A stretch of 34,102 nt of DNA, taken from Chara braunii (Eukaryota; Streptophyta; Charophyceae; Charales; Characeae). The translations under genes and the position numbers were made by a program. Shown one piece after another: positions 29,683-34,102 of this stretch. Position 1 is the first letter of the stretch. Each line of letters begins with the position of its first letter. The stretch is taken from assembly GCA_003427395.1 (NCBI GenBank), contig BFEA01000481.1:922620-956721 (forward strand), given 5' to 3'. The notes beneath the pieces were generated by a model. That model made no database searches. It was not told the DNA's origin and was given only the letters and a program-made list of their open reading frames with translations.

Positions 29683-30345
29683 CTCTCTCTCTCTTTTCTA
29701 TGCTCTTTATAAAGTGACCTCCCCAAAACTTGGCCGCCCAACTTCTTTCTATTCGCTAACAACTCCCTTCTTCTCACAGACCTCACTTTGAAAGAGTGAG
29801 TATAAAGTTGACTCCAGACCCCTGGGAGGTCTGGCAAGCAAGACAGAGCGGCCAAGTTTTGGAGAGGCTGGAGTCTTGAGAGTGAGTGGAAAGGAGGGTT
29901 CGCCATAGCCAGGGTCTGACTGGAAGAGAAAGCTATGGAGGAGAAATGGAGTTTGTAACTGGAGGACATTGAAAGATTATTCATTGTGTTCCGGTTCAGT
30001 CCTCCTCCAGGGTTATGCATTTTGCATTTGCCAATTCCTTTGCTTGACTGGATTGGTGCAAGACTTGATTGACATCGTTTTGCGTACGATTTTTGAAGCT
30101 TCTGTTGTTGGGGCTGCATTGCAATGGTATAATCTATCCTTTAGTGCGGATGACTGCATGATATATGCCTCAATATGCTTTACTTCTTTGCCAGTTATCA
30201 TGGTTGCAATGTCTGAGAGAGTTTCACAATAATCACAGTGCAGGGGAGGGGTATGCGTCAAGTTACGGGCTTAATCGACAGCCAATCCTCGCCGGAGGGA
30301 AGCGATCAATGCTGTCAAGGTTTCCTGGGCCGTAATGTGGGGAAG
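29683..30345. other. Interval between LINE B and LTR copy C, foldback-rich
   Basis: No gene is recognised. It contains the 15-bp inverted repeat ccaaaacttggccgc (29723-29737) and gcggccaagttttgg (29848-29862). It also has a small palindrome ctttataaag (29705-29714) and the 7-bp-arm hairpin ccagacc / ggtctgg (29814-29834). An 18-bp word shared with LINE B lies at 29777-29794. A minus-strand frame of 82 codons (30013-30261, MTHTPPLHCDYCETLSDI) has no recognisable family. Confidence 0.5.
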
Positions 30346-30573
30346 TGTTACGATCCTGGTCATTCCCAAAGTGCAAATTCACAATGAAAGACAATGCCAC
30401 CCAATTGCGAAAGAAATGAAAGCACTTGCAAAGAGATAGAGACCAGAGGAGAGAGAAAGAAGAAGAAGAAGAAGAAGAAGATGTACACCAGCAAGACCGA
30501 TGACAATTCCCCCTTCTCTCTCCACCTTCCTCCTCCTCCTTCACTTCGCCAATCTTTTTTTTTTTTTTTTAAT

Positions 30574-31115
30574 ACAGGGCCTTATGGTCCTGGCTCCGTT
30601 CTATTCTGGGGAGCGTCAGTCCGGTTCCTATTCCACCGGCAAGTCAGAATATACTTTACATTGAAACTCACACACGCTTCCTTCCGTTCGGCTGAAGGAC
30701 CCCTGAACAGCATTGATTGCTCCACCTTGGTAGAGGATTAACTGCCAGCTTGCCATGTCTCTCTCTTTCCTCTCAGATCTGGAGGCCAGATCTGCCAGAA
30801 AGTGCTAAGCCACCTAGAAAGAGCTCCTCCTTAGTCCCTGCTGGCCTACCTCATCCCCCACTCAACTGTCCTGCCCGTGAGGCGTGATATCCCCTGTCCC
30901 ATTTTATCTGTCCCCTTTTCTTTAAATCACCACTAAAACCCTGAACCTTAAAACCTCCACCCGTGTACCCTTACTCCAACATCCCATTTAGAGAACCTTT
31001 TCCCCTTGTTCTGGTCTTTTGGTCCCTCTCCCTGTTATCCATCCATAGCTGTAGAAGTTTAGGCTTGCCAGTCTCCAGTGGGAGTCTGATCTGGAGGTGT
31101 TTTGCCCATCCACTG
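30574..31115 (-). other. LINE-B-type 3' untranslated region within LINE C
   Basis: Matches the LINE B 3' end at 25015-25280 in several long blocks (ggctcc, ttctggggagcgtcag, ctattccaccggcaagtcag, cagcattgattgctccacc). This assigns the left part of the insertion to the LINE B family. Confidence 0.8.
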
Positions 31116-31420
31116 TTATCTGTTGTCTATGGTCTCTTCCTGAGTTTGAAAAGTGCCAGTCTTCCGGCGGTTGTAGTCATCTTGTGTACAAGAAGTGATT
31201 GATCCCTCTGCCGTTAACCGCTGTTGGAAACTCCTTTCTATCGCTGGGTTATGCCACTCTTTCCAGCAGATACGGACCTCTCGTATCTCTGCAATCTTGC
31301 CGTTAAACAACGAATTCTTGTATAACCTCAGTCTCTCGTTCTTTCGCTGTTCCTCGTCTTCTGTCCAGGCTTGCCGAACCTTTCCTAGCTTTGCCGCCTT
31401 CCCAATCAATAGCCAGTGTT
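31116..31420 (-). pseudogene. LINE-B-type ORF2 C-terminal tail in LINE C
   Basis: The frame carries RQAWTEDEEQRKNERLRLY, then GKIAEIREVRICWKEWHN, nearly the same as the LINE B tail (QAWTEDEEQRKKERL, KIAELREDRVCWKEWHN). Upstream on the minus strand the frame is lost. Patchy similarity to the LINE B finger flank resumes at 31880-32025 (for example gtccccaaaggcagaggc, ccagtagtccgtagcttcc on the plus strand). Confidence 0.8.
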
Positions 31421-32020
31421 TTGTTAGCTTTTCCTGGCCCTTTCCTGCAGTTCTGGATCCTCCGAAATTGATTTTTGTATCTTTCCTCCCATTCCTCTGT
31501 CTTTTGTTCTTGCTGCCTGGTATCCTTTGTTCCCTTCGCTTCCGCTGCTTGTCTGTAATAAGCCCACACTGGATTCTCCTATCTTTCTCTGGCTTGTGCC
31601 CGTCTTTTCAGGGAACCCACACTACCATGGATCGACCGCGAGACCATCCACTGGTCGCCGCCCTGTGGAATTTTATCTCGCTTTTTCTCCCCGCTCTTCG
31701 TCCTTGGTCTTCGGCTGCCTAGGCTTCTGCTGTTCTGGAGCTGGTTTCCGCCGGTGCTGTGGTTTTCCTCTCCAACTGTACCTTTTCTCTTGGGTTGGGC
31801 CGCCCTTCCCTGGCTTTACGGGGTCTCGCTTCCCTCCCGTTCCGCTGCTTCCCCTTCCTGGCCCTATCGGATCATAGTCTTCGGTCTTCTTGAGTTGGTC
31901 AGGGGAGTAAGTCCAGTGGAGGGATTAGATGGGGTATTCTGGGAGTGAGGAAAGGGAAAAGGAGTCCCCAAAGGCAGAGGCCCGTGTCCAGTAGTCCGTA
32001 GCTTCCCTACATGGATTTAG

Positions 32021-32632
32021 TCAGTTTACCACAACTTCTTGTGTCCCTTCTACCCGAACCCGGCATTGGTACTCCCAGTTTTTGAAGTGCAGATAGCCTT
32101 TCTTTATTTCCGCAATTATGTTCTTGCTGAGACAGGTTCTTTCGAAATTTTGCTGACTCAGTTCACGTTTCTCTGGTTGTAAAATTTTCTGCTGTGCCTT
32201 TTGTTCCCTGTTCCATTGGGATTTTATCTCCGTTTGGACTATGGTTTGGATTTCGGTCCACTTCTCTTCCACACTGCTGATTTGGTCCGCCAAGACACCC
32301 TTACATCTTGCTTTCCAGATTACCCACAGGGCTGCTCTTCTCAGTAGGTCTGCCAAAAAGGTATCCTCTTCTTCGAGGAGTCCTTCGTCTTCTCTTCCTG
32401 ATAGTAAGTAATTCATATTTGAGGGATAGGCCTGACCTGTTAGGTTGGACCACAATGTTTTGATTCTGCCCCAAAGTTCTTGTGCCCGCTGGCAAGAGAT
32501 CAGGCAGTGCGTTAGTGATTCCTCAGTGTTCTCGCTAGCTTGCACCAGCCTGCTTGATGTTGGGGTTCTTCTTGTTTTCTTCTTTTGCTCAGCCATTGGT
32601 TGACAGGCACTGCCCAATAAATTATAAGCCAT
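32021..32632 (-). pseudogene. LINE C (second type) zf-RVT remnant and C-terminus
   Basis: The frame shows the second half of the finger (LTHCLISC), WGRIKTLWSNL, the Trp helix (AALWVIWKARC) and a charged tail ending ...EVVVN-stop at 32021. It aligns with the LINE B C-terminus motif by motif but is clearly diverged. It is therefore a separate subfamily, not a duplicate. Upstream, the frame joins the 32512-33450 frame by a frameshift near 32530-32560. Confidence 0.82.
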
Positions 32633-33689
32633 TGTAGACTTCTGAACCTTGTCGGTCTCATGCTAGCATACTGGCTCCATCGGATTTTGCCTAACCATTC
32701 CGCGCTAGCGCCCAGATTTTTCTTCCATCTCTCTGAAATTATTGGTTTGGGATCTTTCGTTTGATTTCTTAATCTATACCCTGCCTTGACCTGGTAATCG
32801 TAGAGTGCTGTGAGTTTTCTTGCCCCTCCTTCATTGCTGGGGATGAGCCAGCCCCATTCCGCTGGATCAACTTCCAAATCTTTTAAGTCTTGATCCGGTC
32901 TATAAATCCAGGTGTTGTTCTGTTCTTGTTCGTTGATTGAGGTCCTTTTCCTGTCGAGTCTATGTGAGCATGCTCTGACTTTTTTGAGGTGTTTGAGCTC
33001 CTTTATTGTCCTTTGCTCAAGTATCTTGCCCGGTTTTGCCCAGGACTTATGAGTGTCCAACAGTTCAAAGACGACAAACTCCGCTCTACTTCCTTCGTTG
33101 TCTATTAGTTTAATCAACTTGTAGACCTCCTCCGGGAGAGCTGACTCTTTTTTTGTTGCCCAGTCCCCTATTACCCATTTGGTATTAGCTTTTAATAAGA
33201 GTTCCCATTTTAGTGGGACGCTTTCCAGCAGGCTTTCAAGTTGATCCTTTAAGTTGTGTAACCCTTTGAGTTTGGTTCTGAGTTCCTGGGCTGTGGTCCA
33301 TCTGTTTTCGTCCGAGTTCCATAAGTGTTCAACCTTCCAAATTCTGTTGCTCACCCACTTTCTCCACCTCTTGCCCTTGGAATTTAGGGACCACAGTCTT
33401 TGGTTAGGATCCTTGAGTAAAGGGTTTCCAAACACTGGCTGTCTCAGCACCTCCTCTCTATTCTGCGGGGACCTTACTTTCTGAGGGAAGCATGCTCTCC
33501 AGAGTGATATTAGGTTGATCCAGTGTTCACTTGGGGGATCTTTGGTTTCGTTTTGTCCGTTTTTTTCCTTTCACCTGGGCTTCCATGTTGGATTGAGGAT
33601 CCAATGGTAGCCTTCTATTGACGGGTCAACTTTGAAAGGGACTAGATTGCGGATCTGGTGTAGGGCCATGTCATGCCAAGGTAGTTCTT
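32512..33689 (-). pseudogene. LINE C (second type) post-RT region
   Basis: The main open frame (33450-32512) begins near EVLRQPVFGNPLL and includes IWKVEHLWN, VIGDWAT, VDPAEWGWL, then RSLQWLIIYWAVPVNQWL before the finger. Upstream sequence to 33689 still encodes LINE protein (HQIRNLVPFKVDPSIEGYHW, WINLISLWRACFP) with a break near 33580, so truncation falls at the 33689 boundary. RT itself was never copied into this insertion. The shared motif order with LINE B and LINE A defines a conserved post-RT module. Confidence 0.8.
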
Positions 33690-33882
33690 TCACTTCGCCA
33701 ATCTTATTCTTCTCCCAATAATAATAATAACAATGAGTGGATGAACCAGAATCAATATCCGAAGTTCCCTCTTACTGCTGACTCAGCAACAGCAACAACA
33801 ACAAGTCCACCATAGCTATGGATTCCCTCCTTCTTCCTCCTCTCACATGCCTAGGCTATGGTGGACTACTGAGGGCCCTGCC

Positions 33883-33956
33883 CTCCTGTCCAAAGGACAA
33901 CCCAAAGCAGCTATGGCGCTGCACTCCTGTCCAAAGGACAACCCAAAGCAGCTATG
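33883..33956. repeat. 33-bp tandem duplication within LTR copy C
   Basis: ctcctgtccaaaggacaacc plus 13 further bases occurs at 33883-33915 and 33924-33956 (period 41). Copies A and B have this segment once. The duplication breaks the frame of the antisense ORF in copy C. Confidence 0.92.
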
Positions 33957-34102
33957 CCGCGGCTGACTGATCCGCCATGCCAGACTCTGCTTCGAGCTTC
34001 CTTGGTGCGGCACTACCCCAACTGGGGCCTTCCAGATGCAGCGCCCAACAAGGTGATGAAGAGGGTGTCCACCATAGCCAGGTAGGTGCCTCGCCACTCT
34101 CC

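Larger units (their letters stand above)
24940..29699. repeat. 17-bp direct repeat flanking LINE B (target-site duplication)
   Basis: ctctctctctcttttct is present at 24940-24956 and at 29683-29699. The left copy is followed at once by a T-rich tract, the complement of a LINE poly-A tail. The right copy marks the truncated 5' end of the element. The repeat is low-complexity, so chance is not excluded, but both positions agree with the element boundaries inferred from coding sequence. Confidence 0.6.
30557..33689 (-). mobile_element. LINE C: chimeric, 5'-truncated non-LTR insertion
   Basis: Between perfect 16-bp target duplications, the minus strand reads as follows. First comes a post-RT region and zinc finger of one LINE type with its stop (33689-32021). 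Then, with no spacer, comes a second post-finger region and 3' untranslated part of LINE-B type (about 32025-30574). A poly-A tail follows (T-run about 30555-30570). A single element would not hold two C-terminal regions, so two source RNAs or a recombinant source are implied. 31450-31880 between the recognisable parts is diverged, with no clear frame. Confidence 0.85.
30541..33705. repeat. 16-bp target-site duplication of LINE C
   Basis: tcacttcgccaatctt is found at 30541-30556 and 33690-33705. It lies inside LTR copy C. Removing one copy and the DNA between them restores continuous similarity with the other LTRs. The left copy is followed directly by a T-run. Confidence 0.92.
30346..34102 (-). 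repeat. LTR copy C, reverse orientation, interrupted by LINE C
   Basis: 30346-30556 and 33690-34102 are the two halves of a third copy of the gypsy LTR, in the opposite orientation to copies A and B. The outer end TGTTACGATCCTGG (30346) corresponds to ...CCAGGATCATACCA of copy A. A GAA tract and the segment gatgtacaccagcaa follow. After the LINE, the (AAT)n run and the region homologous to the two-exon frame continue on the plus strand (AMPDSAS, GAALPQLGPS, HHSQ), ending in a donor-like CAG|GTAGGT near 34082. The copy is diverged, and a 33-bp word is doubled (33883-33915 and 33924-33956), so the frame is broken. No primer-binding site adjoins 30346, so a solo or 3' LTR is likely. Confidence 0.75.

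Noticed and set aside
29023-29794. Reading the 18-bp direct repeat as a target-site duplication of an endonuclease-only insertion
   Set aside because: No poly-A or poly-T tract adjoins either copy, and the endonuclease is collinear with the LINE B RT, so an independent insertion is not supported.
29700-30119. N-terminal part of the endonuclease frame as genuine LINE protein
   Set aside because: It lacks the first endonuclease motifs and lies beyond the inferred truncation point. The frame is open by chance.
30013-30261. 82-codon minus-strand frame with HCDYC as a zinc-finger gene
   Set aside because: There is only one Cys pair, no second metal-binding pair at a sensible distance, and no homology I recognise.
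31195-31948. Plus-strand Phe/Leu/Ser-rich frames resembling membrane proteins
   Set aside because: They are the complement of LINE coding sequence on the minus strand.

Overview
This window looks like repeat-dense nuclear DNA from a green plant or streptophyte alga. Three things point that way. There are three plant-type LINE copies with a reverse transcriptase followed by a zf-RVT zinc finger. There is a Ty3/gypsy retrotransposon primed by initiator-Met tRNA. There is a plant-like U6 snRNA relic. A charophyte such as Chara is a guess from the repeat style, not something I can prove. Assembly gaps (N runs at 11205-11224 and 23177-23273, plus scattered single N) and microsatellites fit a draft eukaryotic contig. 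I recognise no intact host protein gene.

Layout. 1-640 is GC-rich non-coding sequence. About 640-2790 (minus) is a decayed LINE (LINE A) with a late RT domain and zinc finger. 2791-6240 has no recognisable gene but several strong hairpins and an (AG)17 tract. 6278-6917 carries six irregularly spaced copies of a 16-bp motif. 7127-7800 is a satellite-like array of about 125-bp monomers that alternate between two types. 7823-10277 is non-coding.

10278-20278 is best read as one old Ty3/gypsy element on the plus strand. It has a 5' LTR-like copy, a Met-tRNA primer-binding site, broken gag, protease, RT, RNase H and integrase, a polypurine tract and a 3' LTR. A 1.1-kb LTR-like sequence splits its integrase. 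Each of the two LTR copies carries, on the opposite strand, the same short two-exon reading frame. Its intron has good splice sites in the 3' LTR and mutated ones in the 5' copy.

20279-24939 is non-coding: a TATA-bearing LTR-like stretch, a 31-bp tandem repeat, a 199-bp tandem duplication, a U6 snRNA pseudogene, a dispersed duplication of about 230 bp, and a large (CT)n tract. 24957-29682 (minus) is LINE B, 5'-truncated inside its endonuclease, flanked by a 17-bp direct repeat, with stops and frameshifts.

From 30346 to the right edge lies a third copy of the gypsy LTR in reverse orientation. It is split by a 3.1-kb LINE insertion (30557-33689) with a 16-bp target-site duplication. That insertion is a chimera: the 3' part of a LINE-B-type element is joined directly to the C-terminal half of a different LINE. 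The window records nested insertion and decay (LINEs into LTRs, an LTR-like element into integrase), not a working gene cluster.
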